Source: Pseudonocardia halophobica (GTDB lineage Bacteria > Actinomycetota > Actinomycetes > Mycobacteriales > Pseudonocardiaceae). Taken from it: DNA of 64,000 bases. The notes under the pieces are model-generated. The model made no database searches and was not told where the DNA came from. It saw only the letters and a program-made list of their open reading frames with translations. Where the stretch lies: contig NZ_BSFQ01000011.1 of the NCBI RefSeq assembly GCF_027922425.1, positions 1 through 64,000 of the forward strand, in the 5' to 3' direction. Positions 16,629-25,353 of the stretch are shown here, piece by piece; position 1 is the stretch's first letter, and every line of letters starts with the position of its first letter. The position numbers and the translations under genes were made by a program.

Positions 16629-18944
16629 ATGGCGGACCGTCTGCGGCCCGGCGGCTTCGTGCTGGGGCTGCCGCTCCGGCTGCTGCTCAGCGTCGCGGTG
16701 GTCCTCGCGAACTTCGGCGGGGCGGCCGTGGTGTTCGTGCTCGCCGCGTGGGTCGTGCCGGACGGGCGGGTCGCCGACCCCGGGCAGGTCCGGCTCGTCA
16801 ACATCGCGGTGTTCGCGGGGTACCTGGTCGTCGTCACGCCGGTGGGGCTGGCCGTCGGGCGGGCGCTGTTCCGGCTCCGCGGCCGCGGCGCCCGCGTCGA
16901 CCCGGCTCGGCGCGCGCGGCGCCTCGTGCTCTACGGCCCGCTGCGGCTCGTGGTGGTGCTGGCCTTCCTCTGGGCCGGCGCCGTGGTGCTGTTCGGGCTG
17001 CTCAACCTGCAGTTCTCCGCCCGGCTCGCCTTCTCGGTCGCGGCCACGATCACCATCGGCGGGATCGCCACCTGCTCGCTGTCCTACCTGCTGGGCGAGC
17101 GGATCCTGCGCGGGCCGGCGTCCGTGGTGCTGGCCGGGGTGCCGCCGCGCAGCCGGGCGCTCCCGGGCGTGCTGCTGCGGCCCATCCTGTTCTGGGCGCT
17201 CGGCACGGCGGTCCCGGTGTTCGGCCTGCTCCTGGCCGGGACCACGGCCCTGGTGTTCCAGGACGTCACCGTCGACCGGCTGGCCGTGATGATCCTCGGC
17301 ATCGGCGGCGCCGCGCTCTTCGCCGGGCTGCTCACCACCATCGGCTCCGCCCGGTCCACCGCGGACCCGGTGATCGCGGTGCGGCGCGCGATGCAGCGGG
17401 TGGAGAAGGGCGAGCTCGACGTCTCCGTCCCCGTCTACGACCACACCGAGCTCGGCCGGCTGCAGGCCGGGTTCAACACGATGGTCGAGGGCCTGCGGGA
17501 GCGGGAGCGGATCCGGGACCTGTTCGGCCGGCACGTCGGGCAGGACGTCGCCCGCGCCGCCGCCGCGTCCGACGACGCCGAGCTCGGCGGCGAGGTCCGT
17601 CGGGTCGCGGTGCTGTTCGTCGACCTCGTCGGCTCCACCGCGATGGCCACGGAGCGGCCGCCCGCCGAGGTCGTCGGGGTGCTCAACGGGTTCTTCGCGG
17701 TCGTCGTCGGCGTGGTGGAGGAGCACGGCGGCTGGATCAACAAGTTCGAGGGCGACGCCGCGCTGGCCGTGTTCGGCGCGCCGGTGACCATCGACGACCC
17801 GGCCGGCTGCGCCCTGGCGGCCGCGCGGAAGCTGCGCGAGCGGCTCGCGGACGAGATGCCGGAGCTCGCGGCGGGGATCGGCGTGTCCGCGGGCGACGCC
17901 GTCGCGGGAAACGTCGGCGACCCGCGGCGCTACGAGTACACGGTGATCGGCGACCCGGTGAACGAGGCCGCGCGGCTCACCGATCTCGCCAAGTCCCGCG
18001 GCGGGATCGCGGCGTCGGGCGCGGCGGTCGCCCTCGCCGACCCCGAGGAGGCACGCCGCTGGGAGCTCGGCGAGCCCGTGGTGTTGCGCGGGCGCGGCGT
18101 GCCCACGGACATCGCCGTCCCGCGTTCCCGCAGCTCGAAGGCGGTCGTGAGTGCCGACTGCCCCTCTAGGGGCAGTCGGCACTCACGGGGCTGGGTGTGG
18201 TGCGGGCCCCGGGCGACAGTAGGGCCCGCACCACACGGGAGCCGACCGGCATCACCGGGCGGAGCTCAGGGCCGGCACCGTCCGTCGCACCCCACCGGAG
18301 GCGAAGGGCTCGGATTCTGGCCGGACTGCGATCGGATCGGCCGTTCAGCTGCAGACGTTGACGGTCGGATGCTGGGGTACTTCGGGGATCGGCCCGTTGT
18401 TGACGCCGCCCTTGACGTTCGTTGCGCTGACCCAGCCCGTCCGGCCGTTCGGAAGGACGATGCAGACCCACCAGTAGTTGAAGACCTTGTTGTTGTTCTG
18501 GCTGACGTCCTGGCCGGTGCACTGGCAGAGCGCCTCGACCTTGCCCTTCTGGATGGTCTGGATGATGTTCGGTCCACGCGTGCTGACGCCGGTGCGAACG
18601 TTGGTGTCGGCATTGATGATCTGGACAGTCACGGTGCGCGGTGGCGCAGTCCTGGCGGTCGCCTCGGGTGCACTCATCGGATCCTCCTTCGAGGTGTTGC
18701 GCGTCGACTCGCGACGACGCGTGATCACTCGGACTCGGTGGATCCCGCATCTGCCGAGGACCTCTCGTCGAGCCTCGCCAGCGCGGTCTGCAGGGCGGCG
18801 GCCAGCTCGAGCCAGCCGTGGAACGCCCACTGCCCTCGGTCGTCGCCGAGCACACCGGTGATGGGGCCGGCTGCTGATGAGACCTCGAGCCAGAGGGTCC
18901 GCGGGGCCGAGGACGATCGCCTCGGCGACGGCTGCGTTCCCTGA
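16629..18944 (+). CDS. Membrane adenylate/guanylate cyclase (class III); frame reads through a terminal hairpin
   Basis: The N-terminal ~240 residues hold six hydrophobic helices. A HAMP-like linker (about 240-292) and a class III cyclase domain (about 320-500) follow. Metal-binding Asp residues are D332 (VLFVDLVGST) and D376 (NKFEGDAALAVFG). It makes cAMP or cGMP from membrane signals. Conserved sequence ends near residue 505, where a 40-bp hairpin (18147-18186) begins. The frame has no stop there and continues for 265 Arg/Ser/Pro-rich residues antisense to two convincing genes. That tail is probably not a real domain: either a stop was lost at the hairpin or the sequence carries an indel. 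ATG lies six bases after TAGACT. Confidence 0.8.
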   Translation: MADRLRPGGFVLGLPLRLLLSVAVVLANFGGAAVVFVLAAWVVPDGRVADPGQVRLVNIAVFAGYLVVVTPVGLAVGRALFRLRGRGARVDPARRARRLVLYGPLRLVVVLAFLWAGAVVLFGLLNLQFSARLAFSVAATITIGGIATCSLSYLLGERILRGPASVVLAGVPPRSRALPGVLLRPILFWALGTAVPVFGLLLAGTTALVFQDVTVDRLAVMILGIGGAALFAGLLTTIGSARSTADPVIAVRRAMQRVEKGELDVSVPVYDHTELGRLQAGFNTMVEGLRERERIRDLFGRHVGQDVARAAAASDDAELGGEVRRVAVLFVDLVGSTAMATERPPAEVVGVLNGFFAVVVGVVEEHGGWINKFEGDAALAVFGAPVTIDDPAGCALAAARKLRERLADEMPELAAGIGVSAGDAVAGNVGDPRRYEYTVIGDPVNEAARLTDLAKSRGGIAASGAAVALADPEEARRWELGEPVVLRGRGVPTDIAVPRSRSSKAVVSADCPSRGSRHSRGWVWCGPRATVGPAPHGSRPASPGGAQGRHRPSHPTGGEGLGFWPDCDRIGRSAADVDGRMLGYFGDRPVVDAALDVRCADPARPAVRKDDADPPVVEDLVVVLADVLAGALAERLDLALLDGLDDVRSTRADAGANVGVGIDDLDSHGARWRSPGGRLGCTHRILLRGVARRLATTRDHSDSVDPASAEDLSSSLASAVCRAAASSSQPWNAHCPRSSPSTPVMGPAADETSSQRVRGAEDDRLGDGCVP
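18147..18186. terminator. 40-bp perfect hairpin at the end of the cyclase domain
   Basis: Perfect 18-base arms (GTGAGTGCCGACTGCCCC and its complement) surround the loop TCTA. It has the same 18+4+18 design and GTGAGTG end as the hairpins at 6288 and 34593. In ptsI the loop supplies the TAG stop in frame. Here the TAG (18167-18169) is out of the cyclase frame. Confidence 0.7.
18345..18677 (-). CDS. Small SH3b-like domain protein
   Basis: A 110-residue protein with an SH3b-type pattern: TNVRTGVSTRGPNIIQTIQK opening, an aromatic core (NYWWVCIVLPNGRTGWV) and SATNVKGG. SH3b domains bind cell-wall peptides or act as targeting modules. Four Cys residues (three clustered about 60-82, one at 109) could form disulfides, but no signal peptide is visible. 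The ATG has a strong AAGGAGG six to seven bases upstream. The coding DNA is less GC-rich than its neighbours, with several Asn AAC/Lys AAG runs, suggesting acquired sequence. It lies downstream of the 74-residue gene and the LuxR regulator on the same strand. Confidence 0.72.
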   Translation of the reverse strand: MSAPEATARTAPPRTVTVQIINADTNVRTGVSTRGPNIIQTIQKGKVEALCQCTGQDVSQNNNKVFNYWWVCIVLPNGRTGWVSATNVKGGVNNGPIPEVPQHPTVNVCS

Positions 18945-18949
18945 TCCAC
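18725..18949 (-). CDS. Small acidic hypothetical protein
   Basis: A 74-residue protein starting at a GTG (MDQGTQPSPRR). Its core, GVLGDDRGQWAFHGWLELAAALQTAL, reads like a compact folded domain of unknown function. It sits between the LuxR regulator and the SH3b-like gene on the same strand, 32 bases from the former. A 27-bp element, also found upstream of the secreted protein at 25733, lies 47 bases before its start, so it may be a target of the LuxR protein. No ribosome binding site is clear. Confidence 0.5.
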   Translation of the reverse strand: MDQGTQPSPRRSSSAPRTLWLEVSSAAGPITGVLGDDRGQWAFHGWLELAAALQTALARLDERSSADAGSTESE

Positions 18950-18981
18950 GCATCCAGGTTCGGGCCGCCGGGGATCGGCGG

Positions 18982-21864
18982 CTACGGCGCGCCGCCCGAA
19001 GGATCGGCCGAAGTGTTAGCGCTGCGGGAGCCGAAGGCCGCCGACAGGTCCTCGCGGGAGGTGATCGCGAGCTTCGCGTACACGTTGGACAGGTGCATCT
19101 CGACGGTGCGCAGGGTGACGAAGAGCGCCTGGGCGATCTGCTTGTTGGTCATGCCCGCGGCGGCCTGCTCGGCGACCCGGCGCTCGCTCGCCGTGAGCGC
19201 GTCCGCTCCGGTCGCGACTCGTCGGCGGGGTCGGGCGCCGGCGGCCCGTAGCTCGTCGACCGCACGGTCTGCCAGGGGGACGGCTCCGCACCGGTGGGCG
19301 AGGTCGAGCCCCTCGCGGAGGACGTCGCAGGCATCCGTCCGGGAGCCGCGGCGGCGCAGGGCGGCGCCGAGGTCGACGAGCGCCTCGGCCCGCCAGAGCA
19401 GCCCCGGGGAGGAGCGCAGCGTGGCCACCGACCGTTGCAGCAGGTCGAGTCCCTCCGGGCCGCCGGTCACGAGCCCTGACTCGCGCAGTGCGGCGCCGAC
19501 CGCTCGGGACGAGCCTGCCTGCGAGGCGACGCGGAGGGTCTGCTCCGCCAGGGCGCCGGCGCCGCGGACGTCGCCCAGGGCCCTGCGCACCGATACCAGC
19601 GCGAGCGGAGCCTCGAAAGTGATCAACGGCGAGAGGCCGCGGAACACGCTACTGCGACGCTGGAGTTCCTCGAGGTCGGCGCGGGCCGCCTGGAGATCCC
19701 CGGTGGTCGCATGAAGTCGGGCGCGAGCGAGCAGGATCAGCCCCATCGGCAGGATCCGTGGCAACTCCCCGTCGAGGTCGTGTTCGGCGAGCACGGCTCC
19801 GGCCTCTGCCGTCCGCCCCGAGTCGGTCAGAGCGCGAACCAGGGGGATGGACCATGACGCGGCGCGCACGCGGGTGTTCGGGGTCGCCGCGTCCAACGCC
19901 GCACGGCCGTCGACCTCGGCTCCGCGCAGGTCGCCGCGGGCATGCCGCACCAGGCCCCGCAGCCACGACACCCCTGCGATGCCGAAGGGCGAGCCCATGG
20001 TCTGAGCGCGCCCGAGCGCTCGGGTGAGGATCTGCTCTGCCGTGTCGAAGCGCTCGGCCTCGATCAGGCACACGGTGATGTTCAACCGCCAGAAGTTGAC
20101 CCGGTGAGTGGTGATCGCGGGGTGGGCGGCCGCGCGCTCGGCCACCTCGCCCACGAGTTGCAGGCGCTCGCCGCGAGCCAGCAGCCGTCGTGCGGCGAAG
20201 GACAGCAGCAAGCACTCCGCCGGGGTCTGACCGGGCAGGTCCCCGTACTTGTCGGCCTCGTCCTCGAACCGTGTCGGGTGGTCGGGGTTGAACAGCAGTG
20301 CACCGAGGCGGGCGGCCTGCAGTTGCAGTGCCAGCTCCCGGTCGAGGTCGGCGACTTCGCGTGCCGATCGCTCGTAGAGCTCCAGCTGCGACCGCTGCCG
20401 CGCGGGGTCGGACTGCGTGTCGACCGCGAGCTCGATCAGGGCGCGGGCCCGGACGACCGGGTCGTCGGTCGCGATCGCAGCCTGGAGCAGGTGGTCGCGC
20501 GCGGTGAGCCGACCGAGCTCGTGCTCGGCGTGGCCGAGCTCGAACCGGATCGACGGCCCTTCCCGTTCCTCCGGTGGCTCGTCCAACGCCCTCTGCAGCA
20601 GCACGGCCGCCGTGTCGGGGGCGCCGCCGGCCAGTGCGAGCCGCGCCGCCTCCCGCAGGGCCGACACGACGCCGGGGTCGCCGGTCGGCCGGGTGTCGAG
20701 GAGGTGCACGGCCACCTGTTCGGGATCGGCCTGCTGGTCGGCCAGGAGCCGGGCCGCGCGAGCGTGCAGCTCGGAGCGCTGCGCCGTCGGTATGTCGTCG
20801 TAGATCGCGGCTCGGACGATCGGGTGGACGAAGCGGAGCGGATCGCCGCGCTCGAGGACGGCCAGCGAGACCAGCTCGTCGGCGAGCTCCTGCGTGAGGC
20901 GCGGTGTGAGTCCGGCGAGCCGAGCGCATGTGGGCAGGTGTGCCTGCTCACCCAGGACGGCCACGGCGCGGGCGAGCGCGGGCGCGGACTCGCCGAGCAG
21001 GCCGACCCGGAGGAGCAGCGCCGCTGCTATCCGGTCCGGGCCGAGGCGGCGGATCACGTCAGGTTCGATCTCGTCTGCCGCCCGGCCCTCGCGCCGGATC
21101 TCCCCGAGCAGCTCGGTCAACAGGAAGGGATTGCCGCCGGTCGCCTCCTCGCAGGCGACGGACAGGACGGCCGCGGCCTCGTGACCGAGGGCCGCGGCGA
21201 CGAGGTGCTCGATGGCCGCGGCCTGCAACGGGCGCGGCCTGAGCACCGGGCTGCGCGCCTCAAGCAGCAGCGGGCGGAGTTCGGGTCGTCGGCGCTCGGT
21301 GCCGGTCCGGGCGGCCAGTGCGACCAGCACGGGCATCCCGGCCAACCGGTGCGCGAGGTGGACGAGGAACCGGACCGACGGCTCGTCGGCCCAGTGCACG
21401 TCGTCGACCGAGAGCACGAGCGGCGCGCGCTCGGCCAGGTTCGCGACCAGCCAGTAGAGGCCGTGCAGGATCGCGTGGGCGGTGGCGCCGTCGTCCTGGT
21501 CCGGAGTGACCGGAGCGAAGACCGGTTCGGCCAGACGCGCGGCGCCGGCCAGCAGCTCCTCGCGCCGGGCACCCCGGTCCGAGGCGAGCGGAACCTCGAG
21601 CAACTGGCGGACGATCCCGAACCGCACCCCTTGCTCGACCTCGCCGCCGCGCGCGGTCACCACGGTGAACTCCCGGGCGCGCGCCCTCCGGCGCAGCTCC
21701 GCGAGGAGCCGGGACTTGCCGATCCCGGGTGGCCCCTCGATCAGCAGCACCTCACCGTCGTCGTCCACGGTGGCCGCCAGCGACCGGTCGAGGTCGGCGA
21801 TGTCCGCCTCGCGGTCCAGCAGCGCGCTCTGCGAAGCGCGCGTGGACGACCGAGGCTCACTCAC
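18982..21864 (-). CDS. Large ATP-binding LuxR-family (LAL) transcriptional regulator
   Basis: A ~960-residue LAL/MalT-like activator. It has an N-terminal AAA/NB-ARC-type ATPase with Walker A GPPGIGKS and Walker B LVLSVDDVHWAD, then a long helical TPR-like middle. The C-terminal LuxR helix-turn-helix reads LTASERRVAEQAAAGMTNKQIAQALFVTLRTVEMHLSN (here in part). Such proteins are signal-gated activators. I prefer the GTG at 21864, which has AGAGG six bases upstream. An ATG at 21903 is possible and would leave only 6 bases to the divergent substrate-binding-protein gene. Divergence from the ABC transporter implies control of that operon. Confidence 0.85.
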   Translation of the reverse strand: MSEPRSSTRASQSALLDREADIADLDRSLAATVDDDGEVLLIEGPPGIGKSRLLAELRRRARAREFTVVTARGGEVEQGVRFGIVRQLLEVPLASDRGARREELLAGAARLAEPVFAPVTPDQDDGATAHAILHGLYWLVANLAERAPLVLSVDDVHWADEPSVRFLVHLAHRLAGMPVLVALAARTGTERRRPELRPLLLEARSPVLRPRPLQAAAIEHLVAAALGHEAAAVLSVACEEATGGNPFLLTELLGEIRREGRAADEIEPDVIRRLGPDRIAAALLLRVGLLGESAPALARAVAVLGEQAHLPTCARLAGLTPRLTQELADELVSLAVLERGDPLRFVHPIVRAAIYDDIPTAQRSELHARAARLLADQQADPEQVAVHLLDTRPTGDPGVVSALREAARLALAGGAPDTAAVLLQRALDEPPEEREGPSIRFELGHAEHELGRLTARDHLLQAAIATDDPVVRARALIELAVDTQSDPARQRSQLELYERSAREVADLDRELALQLQAARLGALLFNPDHPTRFEDEADKYGDLPGQTPAECLLLSFAARRLLARGERLQLVGEVAERAAAHPAITTHRVNFWRLNITVCLIEAERFDTAEQILTRALGRAQTMGSPFGIAGVSWLRGLVRHARGDLRGAEVDGRAALDAATPNTRVRAASWSIPLVRALTDSGRTAEAGAVLAEHDLDGELPRILPMGLILLARARLHATTGDLQAARADLEELQRRSSVFRGLSPLITFEAPLALVSVRRALGDVRGAGALAEQTLRVASQAGSSRAVGAALRESGLVTGGPEGLDLLQRSVATLRSSPGLLWRAEALVDLGAALRRRGSRTDACDVLREGLDLAHRCGAVPLADRAVDELRAAGARPRRRVATGADALTASERRVAEQAAAGMTNKQIAQALFVTLRTVEMHLSNVYAKLAITSREDLSAAFGSRSANTSADPSGGAP
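18996..19022 (-). promoter_or_regulatory. Element A (copy 1), tandem CTTCGG motif
   Basis: On the minus strand this reads CACTTCGGCCGATCCTTCGG, two CTTCGG repeats 12 bases apart. It matches 25843-25870 at 26 of 27 bases apart from a 2-base indel. It lies inside the 3' end of the LuxR gene and 47 bases upstream of the 74-residue gene. A binding site for the LuxR regulator is plausible but inferred. Confidence 0.4.
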
Positions 21865-21909
21865 AACGGCCTCTTGCGGCTCTGCATGGTCACCCTCAAT
21901 CATCCCGGA

Positions 21910-22932
21910 ATGCCTCTGCGGTGGCTACCGGTAACTCGTCGTGGTGGACGTCGACGTCACCACCTGAACACGGTCGGCCTCCTTGCGGCACTCGTGCTGC
22001 TCGCCGGCTGCGGTGCACCGTCCGCGCCGGCCGCCGCGGGGCAGGTGACGGAGCTACGGGTGGCGCTGGCGCCGCTGGCCAGCACGTTGCCCGCGCACGT
22101 CGCCGCGGCCGAGGGCATCTTCGAGCGCAACGGACTCCGGGTGACCATCACCGAGGGGAACGACCTGCCGGGGTTCACCGCCGCGCTGGACCAGGGGCGG
22201 TACGACATCGTGCTCAGCGTGCCGACGATCGTGCTGGTCGCCGCCGACCACGGCATCGACGTCCAGGTGGTCTCGCGCCTGAGCAGGTCGACGTCGGCGC
22301 ACCCGGGCACCGTGTGGATCACCAGGGATCCGGGGATCGCGTCGGTGGGACAGTTGCGCGGTGCACGGATAGGTGTGCCCGCGTTGACCGGTCAGCTCAC
22401 CGACTCGCTGGTCTACCTGCTGCAGCGGGCCGGCGTTCCCCGGGACCAGGTGACCTTCGTGCAGACCCCGTTCGCCACCATGCCGGACCAGCTCGAGGCG
22501 GGGCGGCTGGATGCGGCCGTGGCGGGGGCGCCGTTCAGCACGGCGATGGCCGCCCGTGGGTTCCGACTGCACGAGGACGTGGTCGTGGCGGCCGTGCTCG
22601 ACGCCACCGGGGGCGCGGTGAACGACGGGATGACCTCGTTGTTCGCCTCCTCGGCACGGTTCACCCGGGAGCATCCCGACGCGGTTCGGGCCTGGCGTGC
22701 CTCGCTGGAAGAAGCGGTCGCGCAGCTGAGCCGCGACGAGAACGCGATCCGGGACCAGTACCGGGCGTGGCTGAAGATGCCGCCGGAGGTCGCGGCCGGC
22801 TCGCCGTTGCCCACCTGGGAGCTGGACATCGCCCCGCGCGACCTGGAGCCCTACGTGACGATCTCGAAGTCGGTCGGGAGCATCGGCCGGGAACCGGACG
22901 TGACGACCCTGGTGTGGCAGGACCATCCATGA
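21910..22932 (+). CDS. ABC transporter substrate-binding lipoprotein (SsuA/TauA/NMT1-like)
   Basis: A 340-residue lipoprotein with an Arg-rich start, hydrophobic stretch and lipobox LLAGC at about residue 35. The mature part matches SsuA/TauA/NMT1-type periplasmic-binding folds (LAPLASTLPAHVAAAEGIFERNGL, here in part; RYDIVLSVPTIVLVAADHGID). These capture sulfonates, nitrate, taurine or pyrimidine precursors. The exact ligand cannot be read. It is first in a four-gene operon whose members overlap by four bases, and it is divergent from the LuxR regulator. Several rare codons (ATA, GTA) occur. Confidence 0.85.
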   Translation: MPLRWLPVTRRGGRRRHHLNTVGLLAALVLLAGCGAPSAPAAAGQVTELRVALAPLASTLPAHVAAAEGIFERNGLRVTITEGNDLPGFTAALDQGRYDIVLSVPTIVLVAADHGIDVQVVSRLSRSTSAHPGTVWITRDPGIASVGQLRGARIGVPALTGQLTDSLVYLLQRAGVPRDQVTFVQTPFATMPDQLEAGRLDAAVAGAPFSTAMAARGFRLHEDVVVAAVLDATGGAVNDGMTSLFASSARFTREHPDAVRAWRASLEEAVAQLSRDENAIRDQYRAWLKMPPEVAAGSPLPTWELDIAPRDLEPYVTISKSVGSIGREPDVTTLVWQDHP

Positions 22933-23735
22933 CGGCGCCCGACGACCGGGCGCGATCGCCGGCCGGCGGGACGGCGTACCACCTCCGGGGCGTCGGCGTG
23001 GGTCTTCCTGGCCGCGCCGGCCTCCGATGCGTGCTCAAGGACGTCGACGCCGACGTCGCGGCCGGGGAGATCGTCGGGGTGGTCGGCAGATCCGGGGTCG
23101 GGAAGACCACCCTCCTGCGGGTTCTCGGTGGTCTCCTGCCGGCCACGGTCGGGACCGTCCGCCTGTTCGGGCGGCCGGTGACGGGCCCGCCGCCCGAGGC
23201 CGTCATGGTGTTCCAGGACTACGCCGCCGCGTTGCTGCCCTGGCGGACGGTGGCCCGCAACGTCGCGCTCGGTCTGGGGGGACGCTTACGGGCCGGGGAA
23301 CGGCGACGCCGGGTGACCGAGGCCCTGGAGCTGGTCGGGCTGGCCGACCGGGGCGGCGACCATCCCGCGCAGCTGTCCGGGGGTATGGCGCAGCGGGTGC
23401 AGATCGCCCGGGCTCTGGCCGTCCAGCCGAGGGTGCTGTTGATGGACGAGCCGTTCGGGGCGCTCGACGCGCTGACGAGGGCAGCTCTGCAGGACGTGCT
23501 GCTGGGCATCCAGGAGCGGACGCACACCACGATCGTCTTCGTGACGCACGACCTGGACGAGGCGCTCTACCTCGCCGACAGGGTCGTCGTGCTCGGCGGC
23601 GAGCCGGGCACGGTCGCCCTCGACCTGCCCACGGAGCTGCCCCGCCCGCGGCACCAGCTGCGCACCCGGGAGGCGGAGCCCTACCTGCGGTCGCGGCACC
23701 GCCTCGGCGAGCTGCTCGTGTCGGGGACACCGTGA
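22929..23735 (+). CDS. ABC transporter ATP-binding protein (SsuB/TauB-like)
   Basis: A 268-residue ATPase with Walker A GRSGVGKTT, Q-loop VMVFQDY, signature LSGGMAQR, Walker B VLLMDEPFGALD and switch His VTHDLDEA. It energises import with the adjacent permeases. The start overlaps the substrate-binding gene stop (ATGA). Codon 120 is TTA (23286-23288), extremely rare in such GC-rich actinobacteria, where TTA can make expression depend on a late-expressed tRNA. That codon supports an acquired or developmentally restricted operon. Confidence 0.92.
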   Translation: MTAPDDRARSPAGGTAYHLRGVGVGLPGRAGLRCVLKDVDADVAAGEIVGVVGRSGVGKTTLLRVLGGLLPATVGTVRLFGRPVTGPPPEAVMVFQDYAAALLPWRTVARNVALGLGGRLRAGERRRRVTEALELVGLADRGGDHPAQLSGGMAQRVQIARALAVQPRVLLMDEPFGALDALTRAALQDVLLGIQERTHTTIVFVTHDLDEALYLADRVVVLGGEPGTVALDLPTELPRPRHQLRTREAEPYLRSRHRLGELLVSGTP

Positions 23736-24517
23736 GCGGCCTCCGCCGCCTGCCCGGACCGGGCGGGATGAGCCTGGTCGTGCCGGTCGCCGTGCTCGTC
23801 ACCTGGCAGCTGCTCACGTCGGCCGGGGTGCTCGACCTGGAGTTCCTGCCGCCGCCGGTCGAGATCGGCCGGGCCCTGGCGGTCGAGGTGATGGACGGGG
23901 AGCTCCCGGTGGACCTCGCCCACACGGTGGCGGTCGTGCTGATCGCCACCGCAGTCGCCGGAGTGGTCGGCGGCGGGCTCGGCGTGGCTCTGGGACTCGT
24001 ACCGGCTCTGCGGATCCACGTCGCGGCGTCGTTCGACTTCCTGCGGACGATCCCCGCCATCGCGTTGATGCCGATCGCGCTCCTCCTGCTCGGACCGGGC
24101 CCCTCCACCGAGCTGCTGCTCGCGGCATACGCGGCCACCTGGCCGGTGCTCGTGACCACAGCCGGCGGCGTTGCGGGAGTTCCCGATCGCCTGCGCGACG
24201 TCGCCCGCACTCTGCGGTTGTCGGCCGCTCGGACGGTGGGGCGGATCGTGGTCCCGGCTGCTGCCGCGTCGTGGCTCGCCGGCGCGCGGGTGGCTGCGAT
24301 CGTCGCCCTCCACGTCACGGTCGTCGCCGAGATGGTGATGTCGCCTGCCGGACTCGGCGGCGGCCTCGTCGAGTCCCTGCAGGGGCTCAACCCTCCACGG
24401 ATGTGGGCCTACGTGGTGGTCTGCGGTCTGGTGGGGATCCTCCTTCAGGGCCTGCTCCGCCGGCTGGTCCCCCTCGGGCTCACCGGTCGGCCGGCCGGCG
24501 CGGCGGGCCCGTCGTGA
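23732..24517 (+). CDS. ABC transporter permease (SsuC/TauC-like), first
   Basis: A 261-residue inner-membrane protein with about six helices and the EAA-type coupling loop (VPDRLRDVARTLRLSAARTVGRIVVPAAAASWLAG, here in part). It begins at a GTG overlapping the ATPase stop (GTGA). Paired with a second, different permease, it suggests a heterodimeric channel as in some SsuABC and riboflavin/thiamine-precursor systems. Substrate unknown. Confidence 0.88.
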   Translation: MSGLRRLPGPGGMSLVVPVAVLVTWQLLTSAGVLDLEFLPPPVEIGRALAVEVMDGELPVDLAHTVAVVLIATAVAGVVGGGLGVALGLVPALRIHVAASFDFLRTIPAIALMPIALLLLGPGPSTELLLAAYAATWPVLVTTAGGVAGVPDRLRDVARTLRLSAARTVGRIVVPAAAASWLAGARVAAIVALHVTVVAEMVMSPAGLGGGLVESLQGLNPPRMWAYVVVCGLVGILLQGLLRRLVPLGLTGRPAGAAGPS

Positions 24518-25353
24518 TCCGGGCCTCGATACGGAGCCCGGGCGCGGTACGGGGGCTTCTGCCGCTGGTCGCGGGGCTCGCGTGCTGGCAGCTCGTCGCC
24601 CCGTCCGAGTCGCGGACGTTCCCGCCGCCGAGCCGTTGGGCGGAGTCGCTCGCAGAGCTCAGCCTCGGTGGGCGGCTGGCCGGCGCCGTCGCGGGCACCC
24701 TCACCACCTTCGTGCTCGCGCTCGCGGCGGCCACGGTGATCGGCTCCGTGCTCGGCGCAGCCGTCGGATTCTCCCGCCGCGTCGACCGAGCCGTGTCGCC
24801 CGCCCTGAATCTCCTCGCCGCGATCCCCGGCGCCGCCATCGTCCCGCTCGCCATCCTCGCGCTCGGCACGACCCGGGCGACCGCTGTGGCCGTCGTCGCG
24901 CTCGCCGTGGTCTGGCCGGTTCTGCACACCAGCGCCGCCGCGGCGAGAGCCGTTCCCCGCGTGCGGCTCGACGCCGCACGGACGCTCGGTCTGAGCCGGG
25001 AGCGGCGCTGGCGCACCGTGCTGCTGCCCTCCGTCGCACCCGGGGTGCTGCTCGGCGTTCGGGTCGCGGCGTCCATGACCCTGATCGTCACGCTGCTGGT
25101 CGACATCCTGGGCACGGGCGACGGCATCGGGCGGCTGCTGGTCGAACGGCAACAGCGCTTCGACACCGCCGGCGCCTGGGGGCTCCTGTTCGCGATCGGT
25201 GTGCTCGGCTACCTGGTCAACTTCGCTCTGGCCCGGGCCGAGCAGCTACTCGCGCGGCCCACCGGCCCGCAGGTATGGCGGGAGAGCCGGGCTGGTCATC
25301 CCGCCGAGCACAGGCCGTCGCGGGGGCAGAACATCGCCCAGACACCGTTGTAG
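24514..25353 (+). CDS. ABC transporter permease (SsuC/TauC-like), second
   Basis: A 279-residue permease with six predicted helices and the coupling motif VRLDAARTLGLSRERRWRTVLLPSVAPGVL (here in part). It begins at GTG overlapping the previous stop. Two permease genes instead of one is less common for SsuABC/TauABC. The last 58 bases overlap the opposing secreted-protein gene, so the C-terminal tail (HRPSRGQNIAQTPL) may be an artefact of losing an earlier stop. Confidence 0.87.
   Translation: MIRASIRSPGAVRGLLPLVAGLACWQLVAPSESRTFPPPSRWAESLAELSLGGRLAGAVAGTLTTFVLALAAATVIGSVLGAAVGFSRRVDRAVSPALNLLAAIPGAAIVPLAILALGTTRATAVAVVALAVVWPVLHTSAAAARAVPRVRLDAARTLGLSRERRWRTVLLPSVAPGVLLGVRVAASMTLIVTLLVDILGTGDGIGRLLVERQQRFDTAGAWGLLFAIGVLGYLVNFALARAEQLLARPTGPQVWRESRAGHPAEHRPSRGQNIAQTPL

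Noticed and set aside
25296-25353. The 58-base overlap of the second permease and the secreted protein as evidence that one is not a gene
   Set aside because: Both have strong independent support (permease helices and coupling loop; signal peptide, ribosome binding site and domain), so a convergent overlap or a slightly extended permease end is the simpler reading.
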